In this document: positions 43,900 through 57,118 of the stretch, one piece after another
Layout of the letters: the number at the start of each line of letters is the position of its first letter
How positions within the stretch are numbered: the stretch's first letter is position 1
Assembly: GCA_013350335.1 (NCBI GenBank)
Contig: CM023535.1
Coordinates: 23,963,746 to 24,027,745, forward strand
DNA: 64,000 nucleotides
Origin: Chimonanthus salicifolius
Lineage: Eukaryota > Streptophyta > Magnoliopsida > Laurales > Calycanthaceae
Reading direction: 5' to 3'
Notes under the pieces: generated by a model
Seen by the model: the letters and a program-made list of their open reading frames with translations, nothing else
Told to the model about the DNA's origin: nothing
Database searches by the model: none
Translations under genes and position numbers: made by a program

Positions 43900-45204
43900 C
43901 GTTTCAACGTGAAATCTGTCGAGTTTTAATTGAAATTGGAACAAAATAATAATGTTTTGACTGAATTATAATAAAACTTAATTGTATTGAGTAAAATAAA
44001 TTCAGTCATATTTTTAAATTTTTATTATTTTAAATTAAATTAATTTTTAAACTTTATAATATTTAAAAATATAATTTAATCAATTTAACAAGATGATTTT
44101 TAGTGAGTAATATATAGAAGAAAATGTCTTTCTAATAAACTCATTATTACTCTATTTGATAGCCGTCATTCTAATAAGCTCATCATTACTCTATTTGATA
44201 GCCTTCATACATAGGTGTGCATGGTAATAGTGTCTCGCCGAGTGCATGAGTGATTATTTGTTATTTCACATTGTATTAAACTTATTGTTTGAAAATTGAA
44301 AACACTCAAATGAGTTAGACTGATGAAGTTGACACGTTTCAAATTAATTGAGTCAATTTTCGTTTAAAATTTTCTTAAAGTTTTTTTTTAAAAATTTATC
44401 TGAGCTTTTAACACTGATTAAACCTGACATCAATTATATTTTACAAGCACAAAAATGCTTTGACGTTCAGGTGGGATCAGCAACATATATGATTTTGTAA
44501 GGATACATAGATAAAACAATATTTTAAATTATATTTAATAAAATTATTTTCTTTTCAAGTATTTTAATTATTCAAAATTTAATTGATTTTAATCACTGTC
44601 ATACCACCTCCATAAATAACATCACGAAAATTTAATCACATCCTCGTGGAGTTAGACTACCGAGACTTTACCACTGACACTAATGAGATATATCATTAAA
44701 TAAATTGTGGATCTCACAAAATTAGGTTCATTTGATAGATAATTATATAGATATGAAGTATATAAAGTTTCAATATCAATTAATGACCTAAGATATATAA
44801 TCTCAGTCTTTAAATTTCAATAAGTACAGGCCATTGATTTTTAAAGTTTAAAATCAAGAGATATAGTAATCAGGTGGAGGTAAAGCTTAATAGAAAACCT
44901 AATCATATGATTTTCTTTATATTAGATCCAACAATGTAGGCCCTAAAATCTACTTACTGAGATATCTCATTAATATGTCTCACTTAAAAGAAATTGATAG
45001 AGTTTTTATTCCCCAATCACTCTATTGTATTTCTTTCTTACCACAATTCATATTCATAAGTGTTGTCCTTTCTTCTCTTGACACTCTTTGTTTTTAATAT
45101 TAGATTTTATTAGATCAGATTGTCTCTAGTTTTTCATAGTTAAAGATGAAATAATCTCAAAGTGAAGTTCTCTCATTTTTTTTTCCTCTATCAAATGAAC
45201 ATGG
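43900..45204. other. AT-rich, nothing recognised
   Basis: A 40-bp direct duplication (TTCTAATAAGCTCATCATTA-like) is visible at about 44130-44210; otherwise no feature. Confidence 0.45.
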
Positions 45205-45560
45205 TGTTAGGAATAAAAATGCAAACACATATATCAAACAAACCACAATACACAAAGTTTTTTACGTGGTTCACCGCAAATGCTATGTCCTAGGAGCAAT
45301 ATTGCTCAATTTCACTATGAAGAATTATGGACTTGTTATAAAGATTGACAATTCTCTAACCTTATGTCATTTTCACCGTCTCTCTTTTCTCTTTGTGCTT
45401 TCTTTCCTTTCCTCTTTCTCATTGAGAAGGCCTCAACTGAAAACCCTAGAGAGAAATAAGCCCTTATATATACTGGATATGACATAACTCAAACCTGGCC
45501 TACTGGACCTTACAAACAATCAACCTAGCGCAGTAAAGATCTTTTGTGCCTAGCCCAACA
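45205..45560 (-). repeat. Solo copia LTR (356 bp)
   Basis: On the minus strand it begins TGTTGGGCTAGGCAC and ends TTTTTATTCCTAACA. It holds a TATA box (ATATATAAGGGC) and, near its 3' end, GGTGAACCACGTAAAAAAC, matching the CCGAACCACGTAAATC motif of the LTR at 3176. No internal region was recognised next to it, and the flanking 5-mers do not match clearly. Confidence 0.65.
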
Positions 45561-47851
45561 TATCCCCTAAAATAACATTTTATTTCTCCAAAGCTGATAC
45601 AATGATAAGCTTTTATTTTTTAACCGATTGATCCAATGGATCATGAATAATATGATTCAATAGTGAGTGTTGTGTTTGAATTGTTGGATGAAGAGGCATA
45701 TACATGAATATTGAGATTGGTTGATGTTAGAGTGAAAAAGTATATAAAGAGTAGAGGGGTTTTTAATCTAATATTAGATTCAATATACAAAAATCTACTT
45801 ATAAATGATACCTATATAGTTTAGAATTTCCTATTTTTCTTCATAATTTATTTTTAATTTGTTATCTACGAAATACATAATTTACAATCTGATATTTTTA
45901 AAATAAAAAATTTAATTTCTAAAGTTTGAGAGTTAGCAAACGCAAATATACCAAATATGTAATGTCAATAATATAAATTTTATAAAAATTAAATTAGGTG
46001 TATGTTAGGGTGGAATAGAGGATAATATGCATGCATGATCCATCCAATGCAGAAATGTCGCCTACTTGGTATGCGTAGTCCACATCATGATGTAAAATGT
46101 CACCGTCACCATCCAAACGAAACCAAATCAAACAACTCCAACGTCGCAAAAAAGCATAGGAAGGTCAGATATCTGTCCAACAAGAGATCATAAAAACAAT
46201 AAGTGATCACATAAGCATAAGCTACCCATGATCCAGCACGTCACTGAATATCAATGTTGTTAAACTCGGACTGACCCGCTGTTGAATTGGGTCAGATTTA
46301 TTAAAAAACCTATATATATAACTGTATAAAACTGGTCAAACCTACGATTTTGACTACTTTAATATAAAAACACATAAATCATGAACCGAGAAAAATACTT
46401 TAAAATAAAAAAAATATAATTAAAATCAACTAGGGGCCTTCTATTTTAAAATATTATTTTTATTTCTAACGCCCCCACCGACAATACCCATGATCCTCAT
46501 TCTATAGTCTCAGCCTTAGGCAACAATTCATTTTCCAGTCGATGTGGGACTAGGAGTATTTTCAGTCTCCCACCGTTCCAAGTCCCAACTCCAAAATAAA
46601 AAAACTATATTATAATACCTTGACTCTAATTTAGAGTTAATTGTATGATTATGAGCCATTAAGTGTGATTTGTAATCCGTTAATCATGAAGATTACAGAG
46701 TATTCTAACTTAGTGTTTGGAGAATGGATGGCTAAGATTAGTTTGGGTTATATCTAATGGTTCTAAGGTTAATTGGCTAAAATAAATTATAAAAATGGTA
46801 AGATATCTAATGGAGGGTTTGGATTCAAGGGTTAATCTAGATGGATGGTGAAATGCATGGCTTAAATATAACATGATGAATGTGCAATGGATAAGTAAGG
46901 TGGCTCTAGGGTTTTTCCTAAATTTATGAATGAAATGGATGATTGTGATGAAATGTCCTAAGATCTAATGGCTTAGGTGGTTGATGGATGATCTAATTGG
47001 ATAGATGAATAGGTGATGCATGGATGGATGCAATCCTAAGGTAAATCTAGATGATGGATATGTTGGATGGTCTAGATCTAATGTTAATCCATGTATGGAT
47101 TGGATTTGAAGGTGGATCTAAGGTTTGACTTAATTTTAATGCATGAGATGGAGGGTTAAGATTTAAGACGGAGATTGGATGGTGTGGATATGAAATTGGT
47201 ATGGAAGAGAGAGGAAATTAGGGTTATGGATTTCGGCCATGGGTAATTGGATATGAACTTATGTGAAATTCGAATATGATTCGTGAAGCCTTTGGACTTG
47301 GATCTCAACTCATGGACTTTATCTTAGGCTCACTTGACTTGGGCTTGAGCTTTAGAAATTCGGCTTTTGAGTTGCACATTGGCTTGGCCTAATTATGTGA
47401 AATGCGCATGGACTTCTTATAGGCTGGCCCAATGTTGGCTTGTGGAGCTGAGCTTGACCCAATTGAAGTGGATCTTGGCCCATTTGATCTTGAATTTCAG
47501 GCTTTGGCCCTTGAATTGTACGATTTCTCTTCCGGAATTAAATAATTAACTTCACCACTAAAATATTTATTTAATCTAGACTTTTATAAATGAATCTATA
47601 CTAGCCAATTTACATGAAAACTCTAAGTGGAGTGAAATTAATTATAAAAATTCCAGGTCTTCACTTTTAAGCCTAATCTTGCAGTTATCCATTGAATTGA
47701 GATGATTTTCCTAAACTTTCCATTTTTATCTACAAAACAAGAAAATGACATTAAATACATGTGATTATACAAAATCAACACTAACTAGTCCAATAATCAG
47801 GGGGGAAAAATGTAATATTTTAGTGCTCAATATTGAGCTATATGTAAGTTT
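45561..47851. other. No gene supported; ATGGATG-rich patch
   Basis: From about 46720 to 47190 the plus strand is rich in GATGG/ATGGATGG-like words without a regular period. Around 47280-47530 there is GGCTTGGCC-type sequence. No coding homology was seen. Confidence 0.4.
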
Positions 47852-47856
47852 ATTAG

Positions 47857-50800
47857 TGAAAGTTCCCGGTGTGCTAGAACATGAGTCAAGATTGACCTTA
47901 GGGCAATCACCAGTTTGTGTGGTCTTCACAATTTTTCTTGATCAATTAAAATGTTTGCAGCGGAATTAACAAATTTATCAAGATAAATGTACTGTGTGAT
48001 AAGAGAGTACACAAATTAAAGATCAATCACACAAACACAAGACCAAACACCCACAACACAAGATGTATAGTGATTCGAAGTAAATCCCTCCTACATCCAC
48101 TGTTGGACTTACACAATCATGGATTATCCCAAATACACTATGTGGGAAATTACGCCCTCATGAATAGAATATGACTTTCACTTATCTAATTGATTGAGAA
48201 TTTCACCCAATCGCGTAAGGTTTTGAAAGGTTCAACTAAACCCTGGTCTACATCCTTATCCCTCTATTTTTTATAGTGGTTTAAGCTTTCATGCCTTAGT
48301 CCATTTCACAATGATGATGATTTAACAATAAAATCACACTAAGAAGCACTTGTCTTGATTGAGCTCTCTTGAGATAATGTGTTTCTAGAAGATATTCTTC
48401 CCAATGTGATGTCGATGTCGACAAAGATGTGCCTTATGTATGCACAATCACAATCCTTGGGAGGAGATTCTAGGATTTAAGATATGCCTATTGTAATCCT
48501 AGATATTGTTTTCTCACTCTCTCAATCTCAATCAAGATGATCGGATTTCAAATGATTTACCTAAGTAAAGTGTTTAGAGAGGAGGTGGGATCTCTCGAAT
48601 TGCGCTAGGATTCTCTTATTCAAAGTTCTCTCCAAGAGTCCAACCAAAACCATCAAAGTTTGGAGTTGAAATAGGCAAACAAAATCTCGAACTAACACGA
48701 CGATGGGTCGCCACCACGATTGGTCGTGACTTAAATTTGTGTCGTTGGAAAATGTGACTATTATAAATTTAATGCAGTCCCAATGGATAGAAAATGGTCA
48801 TCCACGATTGATTGGCCTCACGATCGATCATGCTCACAAAGGGTCATGGGTCACGATTGTATCGTTCTGAGAGCAACCTAAAAAGAAAGTGTTTTTCCAA
48901 CTAGAACATGCATTTTTCCCAAAAATTGATCGTCATTTCACGATTGATTGGCCCTGTTTCTCACGATCAATCGCTGTTTTGCTATGAGTCGTCCTGACAG
49001 TTTTCAGCAAAACTACTCTATACTAAAATGGCCATATCTTGGGCTCTTGAACTTCGATTTGAGTGTTCTTGGGCTCTATGAAAAGCTCCTTCAATGCTCT
49101 ATCCAACCATGATGATTTTACCAGTTGATTACCTCATTTAATAGAGTTAAATAAGCTCACAAGTCATGATATTTTGACTATCAAGATTTTTCCTAAGATA
49201 TGTTCAAGGTGCTCCAAGGCTTTGGTCCATTTTATCTAGGCTTGGTCTAATTTTACCGATATGAGTTCTAAACCTAAGCAAGGTCTTCCTAGGTGTGTTG
49301 GATCCACCCTATAGTCATCTATGACCAATTACCTTTTGTGTGATTGCCAAACACATGGTGATGATGAATCTGCAATTGATCTTCCATTCTTAAGGCACTT
49401 GATTCAATCTTGATCATTTGAGTCTTGATTCATTACTTCAATCTTCCGAGGCAAGGCTTCACTTAAGTCATGAAATTGATAAATAGGTGACTCGGTGATG
49501 AGCACAGGAAAATGACTATTTTACCCTTCTATTTGGACTAGTTATTCCCTTATTTTATGTGTTATTTATATGATTAATGGGATTTTGGACATTTTGCAGG
49601 ATTTACAAGGAAATACTAGATATAGGAATTCAAAAGGTGAATTTTGCAATTTATGAGCATACGTTGATATTTTTGGAAAGTTGGAATTTTTAATAATTAT
49701 TTTACCACAATTTTAGGGCTTTTATTTGTAAATTAATTAATTCAAATTCATTTATGAGAGTTTGGATTAATTTAGTCATTTTTAGAATTGATTGTAATTG
49801 GTAAAATTATTTATTAGATTTTCCATACTTTGAAAAGCCCAATTATTAAGCCTATTTAGAAAAACCCATGAAGAAATCCACATGTGTGAAGACTATTTTC
49901 ATCATCTTAAGATACATATGAGGAAATTCAAAATTTACAAGTCAGTATAAGAGGATTTTCGAATTTGGCAAGTGAATTAAGATAAAAAAACAAAATAAGA
50001 AGGGGAGAAAAAAAAAAGGAAGGTTTGACTTATCTTTAGTCTTTTGGCCATAAAGTTTCACTCTAAGGTCCGATTGCTTTGATTCTTTTTGGATTGGAAA
50101 GAAGACTTCAAGGGATACAACTTTGTATTTACGACTTTTCGTGATTCGAATGTTAATTAGGTCAAAACTGAGCTTCAAGGTGGTACATGTGTAAAAAATA
50201 AGATTTTGCCCCCACTTTCCTTACACGAATTTTACTATTTTTTCTACCTCATTGCCTTTTTAAGCAATTCCTTGTTTAGCACAAACCATATCAGCCCTCC
50301 AAGTGTCCCTTGTTTCATTTAAATATTTAAATTCAAGTCATTCATTCCACATCTTTTCATCTATAAATACTCCCTCTCCCATTGAGAAAATTGAACTTAG
50401 GCATTGAAGAAAAGGCTTTGCAAATGAGAAGACGAGAAAGACTGTCGGATTCTTGATCCACATTGGGTTCTAAGGTTTGTGGATTTTGATTTCCATTGTA
50501 TTTTTCTTATGTCTTTAATTCCAAAATTCCAATTGTGTTGTAATTTTTAATTTCATATTTTATAAATAAATGAAGGGTGGATTTATTTAGAATTACGGTC
50601 GTCCAATTATTTAATTTATGTGTGATTAGAATTTGATTTTATTTTGATTCTTTTTATGATGTTATGATTGAAGTTGTTTTAAGATATTTGAGGAGAGTGG
50701 ATGAAACATTTAGGATAGGTAGAAATTGACTTTTTAAGAGTGGATGAAATATTTAGATTTGGAATTACAAGTATAAATTTTGTCTAGACTAAGGCTTGAA

Positions 50801-51493
50801 TTGAATTTTCTTAGTATAATCAATTTCATAATTATTATAATGAGAATTTTAATAAATGAAAAATTGGAATGCATGATTGATAATTTAAGTGAGCTCCATA
50901 TTGTAGGCCTTAATTTTATTTTTAAGATATAGATAATAATGCCTCTTTAATTCTTTGATCCAGTTCCACTGTAAATATATACAGAGGTAATTTTAGTTGT
51001 TTTCAATTTTTATTTTCGTTTTGTCTATAAATTCAAACTCTTGAAAATTGAGAACTAGGTTGGTAATTAATTAATTGCATCTTATTTTTGTATTCTAAGT
51101 TAGATTGAGATTATTTATAATTTTTAGATTAAATCCACCATCTTAATTGAAATTAAATTAATTTTGTGTTTTCCATGAAAATTAGATCTCTTGAATGGTT
51201 AATTTCTAGTTTTAGATGTGCTTTTCATTTTTGGACTTGTTTTCTATTTTTAGAATGTTTCTAAATTAAAATTAGATTTCCTAAATTAGAGAATTAATCC
51301 CATGTTTAAGATTTATTTCTATGATTTTCTAAATTTCTTAAAATATATAATTCAATGGTATGGTTTTCACAGATATATTTTTCTAAGTTCCGATGGGTTC
51401 GACCTCGCACTCGATCGTTATACTATCTAATAGTTAATGCACTTACGAGTTATAAATTTAAAACACAACACTCGACAAGCCGCGACACTATCA
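47857..51493 (-). mobile_element. Solo copia LTR, copy B, with a nested gypsy solo LTR
   Basis: Plus-strand start TGAAAGTTCCCGGTGTGC and end CGCGACACTATCA, flanked by perfect ATTAG duplications (47852-47856, 51494-51498). After subtracting the nested LTR and one duplication (49496-51475) its length is 1657 bp, close to copy C. U3 near-palindromes (CACGATTGATTGG, CACGATCGATCATG, CACGATTGGTCGTG) lie at about 48700-48990. No coding region is present. The nested insertion lies 23 bp from the LTR's sense 5' end. Confidence 0.9.
49496..51470 (+). mobile_element. Gypsy-type solo LTR (1975 bp) nested in copy B
   Basis: TGATGAGCACAGGAAAATGA...AAAACACAACA, collinear with the LTRs at 9053 and 14028, including TATAAATA near 50363. 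The flanks are CTCGG (49491-49495) and CTCGA (51471-51475), which match at 4 of 5 positions. No primer site or interior follows, so it is a solo LTR. Confidence 0.9.
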
Positions 51494-51498
51494 ATTAG

Positions 51499-52330
51499 TA
51501 TTATTAACTTGGACAAGACTTAAATCAGACCATCTACATCATTAAACAGGCCCATAAATTATTTTTAAAATTTAAAGTAAATATGACAATTAAAATGATT
51601 TCATAAGGTCTATTGCATTTGTCATAGTTCTAATTTTTAATATGTACAATTAACAAAGTGGAGTCTACCCTCTGACAGCAGCTCTTAAAAATTTCAAAAA
51701 TACTATGGCAGAAGCTACACCAGACAGTCTAGAATCTGGACTTACTATTCTAAATTACAGAAAATAACACTCATGAGAATGTGAGCAAATGCTGCAAGCG
51801 CATTTAGATTTTGTTAGAGTAAAATAGAGATTCCAAGGATGAGGCCAATTTAGAGAGATGAAAGAATAGATTTGGAAAAAGCTTGTCTTATTTTTTATTA
51901 GAGAACTTAAAAATTTCTCCCTGTTAGGTAAAATTTCAGATCTACGCAGTCCTCTATAAATTAAAAACTTGTTTTACTTGTCAAATAAATTCTATTTAAA
52001 TGATGAAAATGTTTTTTAGATGATTAAAGTAGGGGATTCTTTTTAATAGGAGATTCTCATTTTTAAGAAGTTCTATGTTTTGTTCAGGCAGAAAGGTACA
52101 TTAAAAATAAAAATAAAAAGCAAAGACATAGAAGAATGAGATAAACAATAATGTCTCTTTTCTTGTGAGTAAAAAAATTAATTAAGAGAGAAAATCTCTA
52201 AAATTTCTGGTATTTTCCAACTTTTCCCAAAATCCAAACACACAAAGAGCAAGGGAGAACATCTTACTCTTATGGAAAATAGAAAGTGACAAGTAACAAA
52301 AGAGTAGTTGAGAACTTTATTTGATATGGG
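51499..52330. other. Nothing recognised
   Basis: AT-rich sequence without supported features. Confidence 0.45.
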
Positions 52331-52734
52331 CCCAATGTGCTTTTGGGTGTTTGTGGGTCCGATTTCATGAGCCAAATGACTGGAGAATGTGATATACCTC
52401 ACATGGTCCATTGGTCCCCAATTTTCATCAATCTAAAATAATGTGTTGCATTAGAAAATTTTCTATTACAGGGCTTTTATTTCCAATTTATAACCTCAAC
52501 AATCTGAATTTATTTTTAATAGAAAACTCGAACACCCAATGTGCTTTTGGGTGTTTGTGGGTCCGATTTCATGAGCCCAATGACTGGAGAATGTGATATA
52601 CCTCACATGGTCCATTGGTCCCCAATTTTCATCAATCTAAAATAATGTGTTGCATTAGAAAATTTTCTATTACAGGGCTTTTATTTCCAATTTATAACCT
52701 CAACAATCTGAATTTATTTTTAATAGAAAACTCG
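52331..52734. repeat. Tandem duplication, two 200-bp copies (204-bp period)
   Basis: 52331-52530 and 52535-52734 are identical by eye except for one base (GAGCCAAATG versus GAGCCCAATG). Both run from CCCAATGTGCTTTTGGG to TTAATAGAAAACTCG, with a 4-bp spacer. No transposon ends are visible. Confidence 0.93.
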
Positions 52735-53711
52735 TATACCCCACCTCCTTCTAAATATGATGGCATTGGATAAAACTTTGAATGCATATAAAGGCCCTCG
52801 CAAGCCACTCATCAATCTGAATCCATGATGGGTGTTCATGACCCATATAGATAAATGAAAGGCTCCCTCATATACCGTGTTCAAGAATTTAAAACTTAGA
52901 CTAAGACTCAAAATTCTATTGAGTTGAAAAATTCAGAAATTAGAAAAGTTAAGTTCGACTCATTTGACTTGAAATCTTATTTAGTCAAGTCCACTCAGAC
53001 TAACTCGTCTGAATTATTTTGAATTTTTAAACAATGGTATCCAAGCACATTCTAAAAATTAAAACAACTTGTGTTATTCTTGAAAAATGATGTAGAAATC
53101 ATGAGAGATATTTTTTTTTTTCAAATTATATAAAATTTGCTTAAGAGGAAATGAACTTCACACTTGATTAAAATTGGGGAATGCATAAAAGATGGAATAC
53201 ACTTCTACTTGTGTTTAATAACCGATCTTTTATGTAGCTGCAACACCGATAACTTCTTCATTGTTAGAAAATAATTATATTGATAAAAACCACATTTATA
53301 TTACTCATGATATAAATTTTATAACTAATAAAAAATTTACTTAAAATTTTTCTGTGATATGTAGCAATATTTCGATCCTCTTTTATTGACCTTACAATTG
53401 AAAAATCCATCACCATATGTTTCACATTGGATATAAACTATAGTTGTCAAATCCGTTTCAGAACTCGTTCTGGTTTTGTCTCTATAATGGAACATTTTGG
53501 CATTCTGACCATTTTGGTATTCCATTTCAGAAAATAGGGTATAAATATTTAAAAAAAGTAAAACAATATAATAAAATATAAAGAGAATAACACAAACTTG
53601 TAAATATATTTAAATTAATTATTTTCATTATTTTTATACTAATCTACATAATTAAAATATAAATTATCATTAAATAACTACTTATATTAATTATCATTAA
53701 TTATATTTAGC
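52735..53711. other. Nothing firmly recognised
   Basis: AT-rich. A short inverted stretch at about 53440-53535 (CCGTTTCAGAACTCG...CCATTTCAGAAAA) may be a decayed MITE. Confidence 0.4.
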
Positions 53712-53862
53712 TTTCTGAGATGTGGGAAGTCTTGGGTTCAAGTCACTTTCAACACAAAAGGGCCACTCCCATGTGTGTGGATAGGAAGGTTTGCACATGC
53801 CTCAAAGATTAGTCAAGTGCTCTAAAAGGCCTGGACACCTTGGTCTTCAAAAAAATAACGTA
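53712..53862 (+). mobile_element. SINE, second copy of the 26680 family
   Basis: B box GGGTTCAAGTC (53733-53743) and a body collinear with 26680-26875 (GGGCCACTCC, GTGTGTGGATAGGAAGG, GATTAGTC), ending in CTTCAAAAAAA. The A-box part is poorly preserved. Confidence 0.62.
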
Positions 53863-54039
53863 ATTATCAAATCTAATTTTAGAATGTTTGAATTATTACT
53901 CTAATAAAAAATAATTACAAATTGAATTAGACAAACATATCCAAGAATTCTTGATTTATTTAATATTAAAGGTTAAAATTTTATAATACATATGCACACT
54001 AGGTCCATTTCATTTTTTGTCTCAAATTTTCATCATACA

Positions 54040-54230
54040 CATTAAAAATACCATATGAATTGAAAAATGTACTTTATACACATTTCATTCTAGTCACTTG
54101 ACCTTAGTGATCAAAGTTACCAGGAATACTTAAATTAAAAATGTCCGATAACTTTGACTACTAAGATCAAGCGGGTGCATATTTCATTTTAGAGTTCAAT
54201 TTTTTTTTAATTATAGACCATAAAGTTTAT
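54040..54230. mobile_element. Small foldback MITE, copy 2
   Basis: Inverted arms CACTTGACCTTAGTGATCAA and ACTTTGACTACTAAGATCAAG lie around a short AT-rich loop, and outer arms ACATTTCATTCTAG and GCATATTTCATTTTAGAG flank them. The arms match the copy at 23730-23880. Confidence 0.5.
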
Positions 54231-55080
54231 TTTTCATTTGTACGGTTGAATTTTATATTAAAAAAAAATATAAAAAAGAGCAAAATGGGTAAGGTTGAAA
54301 ACTGCATGAGCTTAAAATATATGTTTCCTAAGATTGGAAACATGATTTTTATGAGTTTTCATAATTTATACTAAGATCTTTTAGTGAGATATCAAATGGA
54401 ATGAGAACATATTTTAAAGCAATTAATATTTAATACTTAAAGAGTAAAAAATATGATTTCTATAAAATTGAATTGACTCAATCTTTTGGGTATCATATTC
54501 ATGGATGGGAAGTTCTATTGAAAGGACTCATTAGGCAAGTCAAAGTTGGTCCCACAAAGAATGCAGAACTTCAGTGAGTAAAAAATAATCTGAAATCAAG
54601 AAAATATGAAGAGCTCTTAAAAGTGGCTTCTATAATTGAGTTGAGTTTATATGATTTTGTATAGATCTCATATTCAATTCAAGATTTTTTTAATAGATCA
54701 ATCACAAAATATAAATGTGGGCCAATCATTTAATAAATTAATAGTTAATTTTTATTTGATGGACATCTAAAAAATATAATATAAGAAAAATAGTAAAGAC
54801 GATTCTCCTTGTTATAGTTACGTTAAGAGCCAATATTTAAATATTGATTTTAACCCTCATTTACTTCATTTACTAGCAATACCTGATATTGAGTTGGATT
54901 GGCTTCGAGTTAGATCTTATTTTGTTCATATCTATTTCTTATCTTGTTAAATGAGTTATATCAATTTGATATATTTTAACTAAAGAGATTTTTTTTAAAA
55001 ACTTAATACCAAAATTATACCTTAATCAACCTAAACTTCATAAATAAGTTTCAAACAACTCTATCTATTTTTAAACTAAT
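54231..55080. other. Nothing recognised
   Basis: AT-rich sequence without supported features. Confidence 0.45.
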
Positions 55081-55205
55081 TTTTTTTTTAAATTTACACA
55101 TGAGAAACTTGTGGAATACCCAGTGTAAAACTCCTATAGATGAGTCTACTACTTTTAAAACACACTAAAATTAAACTATAAGAGTTCAAATTTACAATTT
55201 TTTAT
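55081..55205 (-). mobile_element. SINE of the 40908 family, minus strand
   Basis: Starts with a T-run (A-tail complement). Its reverse complement carries GTAGACTCATCTATAGG, GTTTTACACTGGG and ATGTGTAAATTTAAAAA, matching the body and tail of the SINE at 40908. The head is decayed. Confidence 0.6.
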
Positions 55206-55540
55206 TTTCTGAGACAAGAGATAATTAATTAATCTACATCAAGTGAGTATTATAATTGAGTTCTATTTTTAAATTGATAGTATATAATTCGAATCTTGTC
55301 AGACCTTGCTAGGTGAAGCTACCAATTCTAAGATGGACGTCTAGACTCTTCTTTTGCTTTAAAGCTAGAGTTTATCCACTTCTTTCTATCATTCTATAAA
55401 AACAGTTGTTATGACAAAAGGGTAATGAATGAGCAGTATGGATAACTGCATAATACATGAGTCAATTTAAGATATGAGAAACACTTTCACTTCGTGATGT
55501 CTACATTTATAATTTACCTCAGTTATTTTACCCTTTTACC

Positions 55541-55650
55541 TTGTATTTCCAAGATAAAATTTCCACAGCTGAGTTTACTATCTTTAAGACACGTTAAAAT
55601 TAAGTAGGGCATGAATCTATAACTTTCCACATTCTAAAATGAGAGAAAAT
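55541..55650 (-). mobile_element. Degenerate SINE fragment
   Basis: The reverse complement reads CGTGTCTTAAAGATAGTAAA then CTCAGCTGTGGAAATTTTAT, a diverged version of the SINE body at 40908. Confidence 0.38.
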
Positions 55651-56975
55651 CAATTGAACTACCTTCAATACCTATATAGATAGTACACATTAGTTTTGAT
55701 TCCATTTGATGTTATATTAAAAACACTATAATGATGAGAATTCCACTCTTAATACTTTTACATTTGGTGGTTTCTTTATAATTAAGTTGTTGAAATCTTT
55801 TCAAATACTTGACTAATTTTTGAGATATGTATAAAATTTTTTTATCTATACAATGAATAACTCTGTAAATTTTTTTTTTAACAGAATAAAAATTGAATTA
55901 AAAAACCTCACTTCTTGAGACAACTTTTCCTTTGAATAACATCTGATGGCTTTAAAAATCAATTCTAATTATCTATTTTAAAAGAAATAATTTAGCCCTT
56001 TCCTGATAATAATGTTAAAACTTTTCCTGCTACCCACTCCATAATTAATATACATACATGCAAAACTCATGAATCTTACTATATATCTATCATGTTTAGT
56101 TGTTGGTGCTGTTGTTATTCAATTGGTTGATGTTGTTGGGTGAAAGAGCAGTTTTAAATTGATGACTTATCTAAGATTTTAGATTTATTAAGCGATGCAG
56201 GACTCATTTGACTATCCAATAATGTCCTAAGTGCATATACGAATAGTTTAGAATATAGTTCTGATATCACTTATAATAATTGAGTATCTAATCCAAAAAA
56301 TTAACCTATTAAATAAATTGACTCAAATATGAGACTCATTCAACTATCAATACAAATCTACCCATGGCCCACCAGTTCTCATCCTGTTGATCTCCCATTT
56401 TATGCTTATTTGATCCAAAACACAGACATTATTAGTTTATTCATTAAAAATGAATAGAAGGAAGACGACGGGCATCTTTCTGGCATAATCCTAGCATATA
56501 TGCGGAAAATGGGAGATGGGACAAGTGAAATTTCTATTATTTTTTCAATGCAATAGATAGCTATGATCTTTTTGACATGAGCAACATCGAAATGATATAC
56601 TATATTATTTTAATATTAGAAAGAAAAGAGGGGTTGTTTGGAATGATGAATGGGTGATGTAAAAGGTGGTTGTTGAGAATCTCACAGGTGGCTAAATGGC
56701 TACAGTAAGTCTATCAAAGGAAAAGGACTAAAGACTAGAAAAGATAAGGAAGACATTATATGGGCATGTGATGATGAAAGGGATTGATGTATTGGGTCAC
56801 TGAGACCATAATAGAGGGTTATCTGTTCGTTCATGTATAGTATATTGTAAATATATTATCTTCTCTTTTAAAAATGATAAAGTATAATTAGTTTTTATAA
56901 TAATAAGAGACGCATAGTCATAATAAAGAAGTAAGAGACATTGAGCTATAAATAGTCGCACCTTATTCATAAATA
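55651..56975. other. Nothing recognised
   Basis: AT-rich sequence without supported features. Confidence 0.45.
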
Positions 56976-57118
56976 TTCTTTCTGTTTTTTTTTAATTATT
57001 TTATTTTAAAATTTTAATTTTTTTAAAGAAGAGTTCTTAAAAGGTTTATGAATTTCTCTCCAACATTCTTTAACTCTTCCAAAATGTATACGAGACAACT
57101 AAATTAAAATAGATAAAG
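56976..57118 (-). mobile_element. Stowaway-type MITE, copy 2 (inverted, decayed)
   Basis: The reverse complement is collinear with the element at 24348: TTTAGTTGTCTC, ATTTTGGAAGAGTTA, TGTTGGAGAGAAATTCATAA, CCTTTTAAGA. It is flanked by TA on both sides; its ends (TTCTTTCTG, GATAAAG) have drifted from the CTCCCTC consensus. Confidence 0.75.
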
